64,000 nucleotides of DNA from Breznakiella homolactica (GCF_016616095.2 NZ_CP067089.2:2046001-2110000); one strand, 5' to 3'; counted from the stretch's first letter, positions 1-8,716 are shown. Notes: generated by a model not told the origin, from the letters alone. Translations and numbers: made by a program.

Positions 1-873
1 AAAGCCGCCCGCTCCGGGGTGGGCATGGTACTTCCGGCGATGATTATCCTCGGAGTATTTATACTGTACCCGATTGTTCAGTCTTTCTGGATGAGCCTCC
101 ACGACTGGAATATTCTGAAAAACCAGAGATCCTTTACGGGGATTTCAAATTATACAAAGGCCTTCAGCGACGAACGCTTTATAGGCGCCATGAAGAATAC
201 CCTGATCTATACGGTGAGTTACGTACCGATCCTGATCGTAACATCCCTTATCACCGCGGTATTCCTGAATTACGGATTTACCGGCGCGGGCTTTTTCAAG
301 GGGCTGCTCTTTATACCGGCGATTACATCCATGGCGATCATCGCCATCATTTTCCGGTTTCTCCTGGACGGTGACATCGGGCTGGTGAGTATCTGGCTGC
401 GGAACGCCGGACTGCCGGTAAAGGATTTTCTCAGGATGCCCGAGACGGCCATGGGATCGGTAGTTTTCGTGGGGATCTGGCGTCAGCTGGGATTCAACAC
501 GGTGATCTTTCTTTCCGGCCTGAACGCCATCCCCGACAGCCTGTATGAGGCCGCGGAAATCGACGGAGCCGGACGGTTCAGGCAGTTTATTTCCGTCTCG
601 CTTCCCCTGCTCATGCCCACGATGAGTTTCGTGCTCATCACCAATCTGATCAACTCCTTTCAGGTCTTCGATCAGATTTACGTCATGACCAAGGGCGGCC
701 CCATGTTCAGCACCGAAGTGCTGGTGTATTACATTTATTACCGTGGATTCAATGTGTTTGATATGGGCTACGCCTCGGCGCTGGCGTTCCTGCTGTTCTG
801 CATAATCCTGGTCATTACACTTTTCAATCTGAGGGGATTCGGCAAGGCTGAACGGGGCGGAGGTTACGGATGA
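1..873 (+). CDS. Sugar ABC transporter permease, MalF/UgpA type (5' end outside window)
   Basis: This is an inner-membrane permease of a CUT1-type carbohydrate ABC importer. The reading frame is open to base 1 with no stop, and the first residues before the membrane segment look like a normal cytoplasmic N-terminus, so the gene is truncated by the window edge rather than starting at the GTG at 19. About six hydrophobic segments are visible. The EAA loop that contacts the ATPase is clear near residues 178-200 (EAAEIDGAGRFRQF then LPLLMP). It overlaps the next permease by 4 bases (ATGA), so the two are translationally coupled partners. The sugar is unknown; downstream glycosidases suggest a beta-linked oligosaccharide. 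The ATPase and binding protein are not in the window. Confidence 0.9.
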   Translation, partial: KAARSGVGMVLPAMIILGVFILYPIVQSFWMSLHDWNILKNQRSFTGISNYTKAFSDERFIGAMKNTLIYTVSYVPILIVTSLITAVFLNYGFTGAGFFKGLLFIPAITSMAIIAIIFRFLLDGDIGLVSIWLRNAGLPVKDFLRMPETAMGSVVFVGIWRQLGFNTVIFLSGLNAIPDSLYEAAEIDGAGRFRQFISVSLPLLMPTMSFVLITNLINSFQVFDQIYVMTKGGPMFSTEVLVYYIYYRGFNVFDMGYASALAFLLFCIILVITLFNLRGFGKAERGGGYG

Positions 874-1697
874 CGAAACTTTCAAAACCCGCCAACGCGA
901 TTTTTCTGCTGCTCTTCATCTGCATCGGGGTGATTTTTTTTATTCCCTTCCTGTGGATGTTCCTTTCGTCGTTTAAGCCCGAGGCGCTGATCATGGGGCA
1001 GCCGGAAAAACTGTTTCCCGCAAAGGTAACCATGGACAACTACCGGAGCCTGCTGACCCAGATACCCTTCGGGCGGTTCCTGTTCAACTCCCTGTTCTTC
1101 GCCGGAGGCGTTACCCTCTGCTCACTGGTCCTGGATTCCATGGCTGGGTACGCCTTCGCGAAACTTCCCTTCAGGGGGAGCCCGGTCCTGTTTATTCTGG
1201 TACTGATCACCATGATGGTCCCCTTTCACATTACCATGATTCCCCTGTATCTGATGATGAGCAAAGTCAGAATTATCAACACCTTCTGGGGACTCATGCT
1301 GCCGCGTTTTTCCAACGCCTTCGGAATTTACTTTATGCGCCAGGCCTTCCTGTCGGTGCCCAACGACCTCATGGACGCGGGAAGGATCGACGGGCTTTCG
1401 GAATTCGGTATCTTCCGGCGGATCATGCTTCCGGTGGTGACGGCGTCTCTTTCGACCCTGGGGGTCTTTCACTTCATGTACAACTGGAACGATTTTCTCT
1501 GGCCCATGCTGATGACCAACACCGTGGAGATGCAGACCCTGCCGGTGGGACTCGCCCTGTTCCAGGGGGAGCATGTTATGGAACACGGCCCGATTTTCGC
1601 CGGCGCGGTCCTGTCGATCCTGCCTATTCTGGCAATCTTCCTGGCTTCGCAGAAAACATTTATCAAGGGGGTTGCCCTGAGCGGCATCAAAGGATGA
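870..1697 (+). CDS. Sugar ABC transporter permease, MalG/UgpE type
   Basis: Second inner-membrane permease (275 aa) of the CUT1 importer that begins at the window edge. It has six predicted membrane segments and a late EAA loop (DAGRIDGLSEFGIFRRIMLP) expected to dock onto the MsmX/UgpC-like ATPase. The start ATG overlaps the stop of the upstream permease, which is typical for obligate heterodimers. It is followed after 3 bases by a GH1-like glycosidase, so transport and intracellular hydrolysis are probably one transcription unit. Confidence 0.92.
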   Translation: MTKLSKPANAIFLLLFICIGVIFFIPFLWMFLSSFKPEALIMGQPEKLFPAKVTMDNYRSLLTQIPFGRFLFNSLFFAGGVTLCSLVLDSMAGYAFAKLPFRGSPVLFILVLITMMVPFHITMIPLYLMMSKVRIINTFWGLMLPRFSNAFGIYFMRQAFLSVPNDLMDAGRIDGLSEFGIFRRIMLPVVTASLSTLGVFHFMYNWNDFLWPMLMTNTVEMQTLPVGLALFQGEHVMEHGPIFAGAVLSILPILAIFLASQKTFIKGVALSGIKG

Positions 1698-1700
1698 ATC

Positions 1701-2921
1701 ATGAACAAAGCTGACACCTCGAAGTTTCTCTGGTGCGCGGGTATCGAGGATACTTTCATAGCGGACCCCTTCCCCGCCACGGGAAAGACCCTGGATGAAT
1801 ACGAACTGACCGGCCATTACGGCCAATGGAAAGAGGACTTCGACCGGGTGCAGAACCTCGGGGTGGACGGGCTTCGCTGGGGCATGCCCTGGTACAGGGT
1901 GAACCCCGAAAAAAATAAATGGGACTGGACCTGGACCGACGAAACGATCCCCTATCTCGCCGAAGAAAAGGGCATCACCGTGATCCTCGACCTGATGCAC
2001 TACGGCACTCCCCGCTGGCTGGAACATGCTTTTGTCGATCCCGATTATCCGGCTTATGTTGAAGAATACACCGCCCGGGTTATCGAACGGTACGGAAAAT
2101 GGCTCACCATGGCGACACCCTTCAACGAACCCCATACGGCCTGCGAGTTTGCCGGCAGCCGCGGCCAGTGGCCGCCCTACGGCACAGGCTGGGACGGGTA
2201 CGTCCGGGTGCTCAGGGGAATCGTGTACGGCGGACTCCGGCAGACGAAGCTGCTCCAGGAAGCGGGGATCCTCTGCGTTGAGGTTGAATGTTCCGGCGGT
2301 GCGGTGGCGGCGGAGCCGCGGTACGAGGAACAGGCTCTGCTGGAACGGACCGTTCAGTCCATGTATTTCGATTTCCTCACCGGCGATATGGAGGCCCTGG
2401 AACCGATCCGGCCGTTTCTGCTGGACCACGGCATGACGCAGAAGGACCTTGACTTCTTCTCCGCCAACGGAAGGCCCATCGATATCATGGGAATAAATTA
2501 TTATCCGCAGTTTTCTTTCCAGGAACTGTACACCGGGGAAGGCGGCGGCATGGAACGGCGGAACCATCAGGAATGGACCGAAGATCTCCGGCGTATCGTG
2601 GAAAGACGGTACGAAAAATACCGCTGCCCCATGATCATCACCGAGACGAGCATCCGGGACGACCAGGACATGAAACTCCGGTGGCTCCGGGAATCCGCGG
2701 ACCTGGCGGTGCAGCTTAACCGGGAGGGGCTGCCCCTGATCGGCTATACCTGGTTTCCGGTGATCGATATGTACGACTGGGAATACCGGATAAATCCGGG
2801 CCCCAAGGAAAACTTCAAAGCCCGGTTCGGGTTCTGGGACCATGAACGGAACGCGAACGCCTGTGTCCCGCTCTACCGGGACATAATTTCAGCGTATAAG
2901 GAAAGGGAAAATGGAAAGTAA
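1701..2921 (+). CDS. GH1-like beta-glycosidase (family 1 glycosyl hydrolase)
   Basis: Cytoplasmic retaining beta-glycosidase of 406 aa with no signal peptide. The acid/base glutamate lies in a TPFNEP motif (Glu143), the GH1 NEP signature, and the nucleophile is expected at Glu315 in IITETS, where GH1 has I/V-TENG. DIMGINYY near 261-268 matches the GH1 strand that usually reads D-x-x-GLNYY. It is about 50 residues shorter than standard GH1 enzymes and the nucleophile motif is ETS rather than ENG, so it belongs to a divergent branch and the specificity cannot be named. An AAAGGATG ribosome-binding site precedes ATG 1701. It likely hydrolyses the imported sugar together with the downstream GH2 enzyme. 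Confidence 0.8.
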   Translation: MNKADTSKFLWCAGIEDTFIADPFPATGKTLDEYELTGHYGQWKEDFDRVQNLGVDGLRWGMPWYRVNPEKNKWDWTWTDETIPYLAEEKGITVILDLMHYGTPRWLEHAFVDPDYPAYVEEYTARVIERYGKWLTMATPFNEPHTACEFAGSRGQWPPYGTGWDGYVRVLRGIVYGGLRQTKLLQEAGILCVEVECSGGAVAAEPRYEEQALLERTVQSMYFDFLTGDMEALEPIRPFLLDHGMTQKDLDFFSANGRPIDIMGINYYPQFSFQELYTGEGGGMERRNHQEWTEDLRRIVERRYEKYRCPMIITETSIRDDQDMKLRWLRESADLAVQLNREGLPLIGYTWFPVIDMYDWEYRINPGPKENFKARFGFWDHERNANACVPLYRDIISAYKERENGK

Positions 2922-4668
2922 CCTGCCCCGGAGCGAATACCCGCGGCCTGACTTTAAACGGAACATCTGGCACAGCCTCAACGGTACCTGGAATTTCGCC
3001 TTCGACGACAGCGAAACCGGGGAAGCCCAAAACTGGCACCGGGACGGCGATTTCACCGGCACCATCACCGTGCCGTTTCCCTATCAGAGCGCCGCCTCCG
3101 GGATCGGCGACACCGCGTACCATCCGGTACTGTGGTACTCCCGGTTATTCACGGTGCCGGAAAACTTCGGCGGAAACCGGATCCTCCTGTGTTTCGGGGC
3201 CGCGGATTTCGAGGCTAAGGTCTGGCTCAACGGCTGCCTGCTCGGAAGCCACACCGGCGGATATACCCCGTTCTCCTTCGACATCACCGATGCCGTGTCA
3301 GCAAAAGGGAACAACCGGCTTGTGGTCTCGGTGACCGACCGGAACGATACGGACCAGCCCCGGGGCAAGCAGTACTGGGAAGCAAAACCGGACCGGTGCT
3401 GGTATACCCCTTTCTCGGGGCTGTGGCAGTCCGTATGGCTCGAAGCCGTCCCGGATGTGTACTGTACGCATATCAGCCTGATCCCGGATATCGACAGCTC
3501 CAGTGTTTCCGGGTGTCTCAGGCTCAGTGCCGCTCCGGCGCAGGAACTGCGGTGTTCGGCAGCTGTACAATTCAAAGGCCGGACAATCCAGACCATGGAT
3601 TTCTCCGTCCGGGAACGGTCAACTTCATTTACGATCCATATCCGGGAGGAGGATTCCATTGATGAAATCCATTACTGGACCCCGGAAAAGCCAAATCTCT
3701 ACACCGTCACATTCAAACTGGCCGGGAGCGAAGGAACCGACGAAGTTGCGTGTTACTTCGGGATGCGGAAGATCTCAATCAGGAACGGCCGCATCCTGCT
3801 CAACAACAAACCCCTGTACCAGCGGCTCATCCTGGACCAGGCCTACTGGGACGACGGACTCGTCACTCCGGTTTCGGACGAAGAATTCAAACGGGATGTG
3901 GAGCTGATAAAGGAACTGGGTTTCAACGGAGTGCGGCTCCACCAGAAAATTGAGGACCCCCGGTTTTACTACTGGGCCGATACCCTGGGACTCCTCGTCT
4001 GGGGAGAAATGCCCAGCGCCTACCATTTCAGCCAGGATTCGCGGAAGCATATTATCAGTGAATGGCAGGCTTTTATTGAACGGGATATGAACCACCCGTC
4101 GATCATCTGCTGGGTTCCCCTCAACGAATCATGGGGAGTCCGCAATATCGTCAGCAGCAGAGTCCAGCAGGAATTCGCGGTTTCCTTATACCATCTGACG
4201 AAATCCATGGATCCCTCCCGGCTGGTGAGTACCAACGACGGCTGGGAACAGGTCACGTCGGATATATGCGGACTCCACGATTACGTCAGGGACGGCGCGG
4301 AATTTACACAGCGCTGGGCCGACCTGCCGGCGCTGATGCGCGGGGCGGCACGGGACCGGCTCGCATACGCCGGCGGCTATTCATACCAGGGAGAACCGGT
4401 GCTGGTCACGGAATTCGGCGGCATCGCCTTTGCCCGGGACATGGACGGCGGCAATTGGGGATACGCCGGCGGCGCGGCGGATGAAGCGGGATTCCTTACA
4501 CGGCTGGAGGAGCTGGTGAAGGCCATTCTTTCGGTAAAAGAAGTCCAGGGGTACTGCTACACACAGCTGACCGATGTGTTCCAGGAAGTAAACGGTCTGC
4601 TGCACAGCGACCGGAAACCAAAACTCCCTATGAAGGAACTCCGGAGGATCTTCACCCTGCTTCCTTAA
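2911..4668 (+). CDS. GH2 family glycosidase (beta-galactosidase/beta-glucuronidase-like)
   Basis: 585-aa glycoside hydrolase family 2 enzyme. The order is the usual one: N-terminal jelly-roll sugar-binding domain (about 15-180), an Ig-like beta-sandwich (about 180-290) and a TIM barrel (about 290-585). The acid/base is Glu406 in WVPLNESWG and the nucleophile is Glu501 in VLVTEFGG. Length fits the short beta-glucuronidase/beta-galactosidase-like group rather than LacZ. There is no signal peptide, so it acts in the cytoplasm. The start overlaps the end of the GH1-like gene by 11 bases, indicating coupling. Substrate is not predictable beyond a beta-glycoside or glucuronide. Confidence 0.85.
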   Translation: MESNLPRSEYPRPDFKRNIWHSLNGTWNFAFDDSETGEAQNWHRDGDFTGTITVPFPYQSAASGIGDTAYHPVLWYSRLFTVPENFGGNRILLCFGAADFEAKVWLNGCLLGSHTGGYTPFSFDITDAVSAKGNNRLVVSVTDRNDTDQPRGKQYWEAKPDRCWYTPFSGLWQSVWLEAVPDVYCTHISLIPDIDSSSVSGCLRLSAAPAQELRCSAAVQFKGRTIQTMDFSVRERSTSFTIHIREEDSIDEIHYWTPEKPNLYTVTFKLAGSEGTDEVACYFGMRKISIRNGRILLNNKPLYQRLILDQAYWDDGLVTPVSDEEFKRDVELIKELGFNGVRLHQKIEDPRFYYWADTLGLLVWGEMPSAYHFSQDSRKHIISEWQAFIERDMNHPSIICWVPLNESWGVRNIVSSRVQQEFAVSLYHLTKSMDPSRLVSTNDGWEQVTSDICGLHDYVRDGAEFTQRWADLPALMRGAARDRLAYAGGYSYQGEPVLVTEFGGIAFARDMDGGNWGYAGGAADEAGFLTRLEELVKAILSVKEVQGYCYTQLTDVFQEVNGLLHSDRKPKLPMKELRRIFTLLP

Positions 4669-4711
4669 AAAAATAAAACCATACCGGCGTGCCGGGAAAC
4701 CGGCCGCCGAT

Positions 4712-5635
4712 TCAGCCGAGGCGCACCGTAAGGCGGATATCCTGGGGAAAGTTCCCGAACTTTGAACCGAAGATATTGATGCCTCCCCGGTTCTTGGCGT
4801 CCTCCTTCACCCCGATCCGCAGAACAATCGAATCGTACGAATGAACAGCAAGATCCTGAACCGTAACCTTCGACAGCTGCCCGCCGTCCATCCAGGATCC
4901 CCGCTGGTCCACCGTCCAGGTTTTGAGAAATCCCGACTGGCTGTCGTTGGTGTTCCACCATTTCGGGGTGAGCAGCCCGCGCCGCCCGCCCATATCCCCG
5001 GGGGCGGTCCAGGAGCCCAGGTCCCGGCCGTTGATCCAGACGGTGATATCCGACGGCCATTCATCGTTGTGCCCCGGATACTCGGAGCACAGTTCAGCGC
5101 TGAATTCGATCGCCTCAATTTCCGCGCCGGCCTTGAAGTTCTTGGGGAACCGGTATTCGAGATATCCCGAGGAAAACCATATCAGCTCCGCCCCTGCCCG
5201 GGCCGGATTGAGAAAGGAAACCACGGAGTCGTAGAATCCGATCACCTCCGCCGCGGAAACGAGGCCGCAGGGAGCGGTAACGCTGTAATCATTAAAAAGG
5301 CCGATGGGCATTTCCGTTTCGATGGCGCGGCTGTCTTCGTATTCATTTTTGCTGACCAGGGGCAGGATAATTTTTTCATACCGTATGGAACAGATTTTCT
5401 GGCTTCCCTTGGTTTCCGCCGGTACCTGACGGGTTTCAATCAGGCTGGCCTTTTCCAGAATCTGGACATTCATGGTGCAGGTTGACTGGGGAATATCAAG
5501 GGCGTCGCAGAGCTGCTTGATATTCATGTCCCCCTTTTCCAGGAGCCCGAGAATCTTCCGGCGCAGGTCTGAATCAAGGGCGCGGGCGATGGCGGGAGTA
5601 TCCTGCAGGGTTGCAAAAAGTATGTTCTGACCCAT
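4712..5635 (-). CDS. Winged-helix (ArsR-like) transcriptional regulator with C-terminal sensor domain
   Basis: 307-aa protein with a winged helix-turn-helix at about residues 12-70 (ALDSDLRRKILGLL, then the recognition segment around LDIPQSTCTMNVQILEKA), followed by a ~230-residue domain rich in Trp, Gly and beta-strand pattern (DITVWINGRDLGSW and onward) that probably binds a ligand. It resembles the predicted regulators grouped as COG4189. It converges on the ABC/glycosidase operon and is the likely local regulator. No ribosome-binding site precedes the ATG. A TATAAT box sits 6 bases upstream, inside a perfect operator-like palindrome, suggesting autoregulated leaderless transcription. Confidence 0.75.
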   Translation of the reverse strand: MGQNILFATLQDTPAIARALDSDLRRKILGLLEKGDMNIKQLCDALDIPQSTCTMNVQILEKASLIETRQVPAETKGSQKICSIRYEKIILPLVSKNEYEDSRAIETEMPIGLFNDYSVTAPCGLVSAAEVIGFYDSVVSFLNPARAGAELIWFSSGYLEYRFPKNFKAGAEIEAIEFSAELCSEYPGHNDEWPSDITVWINGRDLGSWTAPGDMGGRRGLLTPKWWNTNDSQSGFLKTWTVDQRGSWMDGGQLSKVTVQDLAVHSYDSIVLRIGVKEDAKNRGGINIFGSKFGNFPQDIRLTVRLG

Positions 5636-5640
5636 GAAAT

Positions 5641-5668
5641 TATTATATCATATTCACTTGATATAATA
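5641..5668. promoter_or_regulatory. Palindromic operator overlapping the regulator promoter
   Basis: A perfect 10-bp inverted repeat, TATTATATCA and TGATATAATA, separated by 8 bp. On the minus strand the second arm contains TATAAT (bases 5647-5642), 6 bases before the ATG at 5635. Position and symmetry suggest the winged-helix protein represses its own promoter here. Confidence 0.6.
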
Positions 5669-5680
5669 CAGTGAAATTCC

Positions 5681-6019
5681 GATTTAAACCCGGGCAACCG
5701 CATTATGTAATAAAGAAACTACAGTACCGATACTAGAAGTATTTGTTTATGGATAGTAGCACCCCCTGGAACCGGCCCCGCACGCTGCCGGAAGCATCCA
5801 TCCATACCAGAAACCCTGCCCACGGCAGGGCAACCGCATGATGAATAGAGCATAAGCCCGGAAGCATGGGGCAGAGCAGGCAGCGGGGGGTGTCGTATGA
5901 AAAGCAATACCGCTGTGCGGATATTGTTTTCATGCGACGGGACCCCTGGACCTGGTTTCACCATGCTTCTGGGGATAGGCCGTAATTATAATGCGGTTGC
6001 CCTGTGATTTAAACCCGGG
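5681..6019. repeat. Hairpin repeat copy A with flanking direct repeats
   Basis: The ~370-base stretch between the regulator and the dehydrogenase holds no gene but is structured. GGGCAACCGCATTAT at 5692-5706 and its exact inverse at 5988-6002 form 15-bp terminal inverted repeats. A near copy of the left end recurs at 5827, so 5827-6002 is a compact 176-bp hairpin and 5692-5826 looks like an older partial copy. Inside, GGAAGCATGG faces CCATGCTTCTGG, GGGGTGTC faces GACGGGACCCC, and a central stem (5892-5938) begins GTCGTATGAAAA and ends TTTTCATGCGAC. GATTTAAACCCGGG flanks the unit directly at 5681-5694 and 6006-6019, like a target-site duplication. The second flank contains the stop codon of the dehydrogenase. 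Confidence 0.75.
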
Positions 6020-6971
6020 GCCGGTTTACCGCTGTTTTGGGAACCCTGCCCTCCAGGACATCCCGGGCGTTCATGGCCGTGCGGGTTTTGAGGATGGAAA
6101 CCGCCTCCTGGCTGTAATAGGCGCTGTGGTCGGTTAGGATTACATTATCCATCCCTATCAGGGGGCTCGACGGCGGAAGCGGTTCCCGTTCGAATACATC
6201 GAGACCGGCGGCGCCGAGTTTTCCCGTATTCAGCGCCTCGATAAGATCATCCTCGTTGATTACCGGTCCCCGGGAAGTATTGATGATGATGGCGCCGTCC
6301 TTCATATTCGCTATAGTACGCCGGTTTATAATATGCCGGGTATCCTCCCGGAGGGGCAGATGGAGGGAAATAAAATCGGAGCAGCCGATAACATCGTCAA
6401 AGGAAGCGGCCTCGCCGAACATACCCGGAAGCAGTTTCCGTTCAATGCTGGGATCACAAACCAGTATCCTGCTGAACCCGAAGCCCTGCACTTTTTCCCA
6501 GAACGCCCGGCCGGTAGCTCCGAATCCGAGGATCCCCAGGGTACGGCCGGACATGCGCCTGATCGGCTGGTTGAGGTTCCAGCCGCCCCGCCGGACCCCC
6601 CGGTCCTTAAAGGGAATCCGCCGGACACAGCAGAGGAGCATCCCAAGGGCGTGTTCCGCCACCTCCTCGGTGCAGTAACCGGGAACATTGGTGACCCATA
6701 TCCCTTTTTTTTCCGCCGCCCGGATATCCACATTGTCATAGCCGATCCCATACCGGGAAATAACCCTGCACCGGCGCAGTTTCTCCACCACAGCGGCGGT
6801 GACCGGAGCCTGGTTAAGAAGAATCGCGTCGGCGTCGGCACAGGCGGCGATAACATCCGGTTCGGTATGGCAGTCCGCAACAACCAGTTCCGCGGAAAAC
6901 CCGGAAAAAGCCTGTTCCTCTTCATCATTCCAGCCGAACCGGTCGTCGCTTATGACTATTTTCATCATCAT
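6009..6971 (-). CDS. D-isomer-specific 2-hydroxyacid dehydrogenase (SerA/CtBP-like)
   Basis: NAD(P)-dependent D-2-hydroxyacid dehydrogenase of 320 aa. The Rossmann dinucleotide motif is LGILGFGATG near residues 145-154. The substrate-side Arg is in INTSRGPVIN, and the catalytic His is in LTDHSAYY. GIGYDNVDIRAAEKKGIWVTNVPGYCTEEVAEH is the hallmark of the phosphoglycerate dehydrogenase/CtBP group; there is no ACT domain, so it is not a full-length serine-pathway SerA. Three ATG codons start the frame (6971, 6968, 6965); AAGAAGG immediately upstream gives the best spacing to the third. The substrate is unknown. It is divergent from the HAD gene, only 22 bases away. Confidence 0.85.
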   Translation of the reverse strand: MMMKIVISDDRFGWNDEEEQAFSGFSAELVVADCHTEPDVIAACADADAILLNQAPVTAAVVEKLRRCRVISRYGIGYDNVDIRAAEKKGIWVTNVPGYCTEEVAEHALGMLLCCVRRIPFKDRGVRRGGWNLNQPIRRMSGRTLGILGFGATGRAFWEKVQGFGFSRILVCDPSIERKLLPGMFGEAASFDDVIGCSDFISLHLPLREDTRHIINRRTIANMKDGAIIINTSRGPVINEDDLIEALNTGKLGAAGLDVFEREPLPPSSPLIGMDNVILTDHSAYYSQEAVSILKTRTAMNARDVLEGRVPKTAVNRPRV

Positions 6972-6993
6972 CCTTCTTTGGTACTATGCATCT

Positions 6994-7623
6994 ATGATCA
7001 AGTACATACTGTTTGACATGGACAACACCCTGTATTCCCCGCGCTTCAAAGTCGAAGACGCCGTGGGAGAACGGATGAACAAATTCCTCGCGGATTTTCT
7101 TGACATTCCCATCGATGAAGCGGTCCGGCTCCGGCAGACCCATGTTCCCAAATACGGCACCACCATGCAGTGGCTGGTCGCCGAAAAAGGCTTCACCGAT
7201 ATCGACGGCATGTACGCCGCGGCGTATCCCGACGGGGAAGCCGACAGCCTTTTTCCGGATCCGGAACTCCGCACATTCCTCACGCAGCTTCCGGTCCCCT
7301 ACGCGATACTGACCAATTCACCCATGGAACACGTTCACCGGGTTCTGGACCGGCTCGCCGTCAGAGACCTCTTTTCCCATATTTTCGACATCCGCTGGGC
7401 CGGACTGAAGGGTAAGCCTTCGGCGGAAACCTTCCGCCGGGTCCTGGAAACGGTGGACGCGGAGCCGGAAACGACCCTCTTTGTGGATGATTACCCCCTC
7501 TTTGTCGAAGGTTTTCTGAACATCGGCGGCAAGGGAATTCTTATTGATGAAGAAAACCGGCATCCCCAGTGGCCCCACGCTAAAATACGGGAGCTCACGG
7601 AATTGCTGGAATTTCTGGACTAA
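6994..7623 (+). CDS. HAD-family hydrolase, pyrimidine 5'-nucleotidase-like
   Basis: 209-aa haloacid-dehalogenase phosphatase. Motif I is FDMDNTLYS at residues 7-15, motif II is ILTNSP, and the C-terminal metal-binding motif is VDDYP; a helical cap lies between motifs I and II. This pattern matches the pyrimidine 5'-nucleotidase (SDT1/YjjG-like) branch. The open frame extends upstream through the divergent gene, but ATG 6994 places DMDNT at the normal distance from the N-terminus. No Shine-Dalgarno is visible. TGGTACTAT lies 6 bases before the ATG with TTTTCA 17 bases further up, so the mRNA may be leaderless. Confidence 0.82.
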   Translation: MIKYILFDMDNTLYSPRFKVEDAVGERMNKFLADFLDIPIDEAVRLRQTHVPKYGTTMQWLVAEKGFTDIDGMYAAAYPDGEADSLFPDPELRTFLTQLPVPYAILTNSPMEHVHRVLDRLAVRDLFSHIFDIRWAGLKGKPSAETFRRVLETVDAEPETTLFVDDYPLFVEGFLNIGGKGILIDEENRHPQWPHAKIRELTELLEFLD

Positions 7624-7637
7624 AAACGCAGGAGCGG

Positions 7638-8162
7638 TCAGGCGGGCGGGGAATATTTTTCGTAATGCACCCGGGATACATCAAACCGGTTAACCATTTC
7701 GGGCTGTTTTTCCGGATAGCCTAAAGCAACCAGGGAAAAGGGAATAATGCGGGAAGGCAGACTGAACCGGCCGGAGAATGCCCGGACCCGTTCCCCGTCG
7801 GGATACCAGCCGAGCCAGACCCCGCCGAGATCCTCATCCACAATCTGGAGAAGCATATTCTCCGTGGCCGCCGAGAGATCCTGGATCCACCAGTTCGCGC
7901 CGTTTTCCCGGGGTTTCGCCGCCGTCAGGTCAACGCAGACAGCTATTATAACCGGAGCGTGTTCCGCCGGCCCCGCGTAGGGACTCATCCGGGATATATC
8001 CTTCCTCGCGGCGGCATCGGTTACGACCAGGAACTCCCAGGGACGGAGGTTGATCGCCGACGGCGCTTCCATGGCCGCGTGGAGGATGCGGGTAATTTTC
8101 CCCTGTTCCACGGGCTGGGGCAGAAATTTCCTGACCGAACGGCGCTTAAAAATATTAGTCAT
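7638..8162 (-). CDS. Nitroreductase family protein
   Basis: 174-aa FMN-dependent nitroreductase fold protein. The N-terminal RRSVRKFLPQPV is the canonical phosphate-binding start of the family, APSAINLRPWEFLVV provides the FMN contact loop, and GVWLGWYP near residue 117 is the second flavin-contacting segment. It is a short, single-domain member expected to work as a cytoplasmic dimer using NAD(P)H. It converges on the HAD gene with 14 bases between them. The physiological electron acceptor cannot be deduced. Confidence 0.85.
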   Translation of the reverse strand: MTNIFKRRSVRKFLPQPVEQGKITRILHAAMEAPSAINLRPWEFLVVTDAAARKDISRMSPYAGPAEHAPVIIAVCVDLTAAKPRENGANWWIQDLSAATENMLLQIVDEDLGGVWLGWYPDGERVRAFSGRFSLPSRIIPFSLVALGYPEKQPEMVNRFDVSRVHYEKYSPPA

Positions 8163-8185
8163 GAAGGGCTCCTTTTTTAACTGAA

Positions 8186-8213
8186 AACCGCCGGAACGTT
8201 ATGTACGGCGGTT
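8186..8213. other. Hairpin upstream of the nitroreductase gene
   Basis: AACCGCCG and CGGCGGTT form a perfect 8-bp stem around a 12-base loop in the nitroreductase leader region. There is no following T run on either strand, so a terminator role is unlikely. It could be an operator or an mRNA stem. Confidence 0.4.
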
Positions 8214-8260
8214 ACGTAAAGCATAGACCGAAACGGACGGCCGGTCAATTTGCGGGAGTA

Positions 8261-8439
8261 GCATAGAGGCTGACAAGCCGGAAAGCACCCGTGTTTACCG
8301 GTTCCGCGGGTCCTGTCGTATACAAAAGGGATTGGCTCCTCGTCGGCCTTCGGCCTAGAAAGTCGCTCAATCCCTTTTGTATACGACACCCGGTGTTACC
8401 GTCACGGACGGATGCTTTCCGTCTTAGCTGGCTCTATGC
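8261..8439. repeat. Hairpin repeat copy C (inverted relative to A and B)
   Basis: 179-bp imperfect palindrome. Outer arms GCATAGAG/CTCTATGC, middle arms GGAAAGCA/TGCTTTCC, and a perfect 20-bp central stem at 8315-8334 and 8368-8387 (GTCGTATACAAAAGGGATTG and its complement) around a loop that contains a GGCC-TTCG-GGCC-like mini-hairpin. The arm junctions read GGGTCCTGTC on the left and GACACCC on the right. That is the same asymmetric junction as copies A and B but on the opposite side, so this copy lies in reverse orientation. Confidence 0.75.
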
Positions 8440-8508
8440 CGCCCTTCGCGGGAGGTAGGCTCCTATATCATCCCGGAAACGGCCTCACCCCCAGCCCCCT
8501 CCACAGCA

Positions 8509-8678
8509 AGGCACCCGCAGTATATACAGAACAGCGGCACAGAAGCATGGTGTGAAACGGTAACACGGGGTGTCAGATGGAAAGAAATACCCCTTGGGGT
8601 GTTTTTTTCATCTGACAGGACCCCACAAAACGCATCTCCATGCTTCTGTGCCGGGCACCGCATACCGCAGGATGCCCT
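8509..8678. repeat. Hairpin repeat copy B
   Basis: 170-bp imperfect palindrome ending in AGGCACCCGCAGTAT on the left and the inverse of AGGGCATCCTGCGGTAT on the right, both close to the ends of copy A. It contains CAGAAGCATGG/CCATGCTTCTG arms, the GGGGTGTC versus GACAGGACCCC junction, and a central stem at 8572-8616 that starts GTCAGATG and ends CATCTGAC with paired CCCC/GGGG at the tip. The central stem sequence differs from copies A and C while pairing is kept. Confidence 0.75.
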
Positions 8679-8686
8679 GCCATACC

Positions 8687-8716
8687 TTGAAACAAAGCCG
8701 CGGCGCCGGATATTAT
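8687..8716 (+). promoter_or_regulatory. Predicted leuS promoter
   Basis: TTGAAA (8687-8692), an 18-base spacer and TATTAT (8711-8716) form a good vegetative promoter just right of hairpin repeat B. The ~65-base leader contains a UCUUUUC/GAAAAGA hairpin (about 8735-8758). No T-box specifier or antiterminator is recognisable in so short a leader. Confidence 0.55.

Noticed and set aside
1122..2843. 573-codon open frame antisense to the second permease and the GH1-like gene
   Set aside because: Its product is rich in Pro/His/Arg with no domain pattern, while the plus-strand frames encode clear permease and GH1 motifs. It is a shadow produced by GC-biased third positions.
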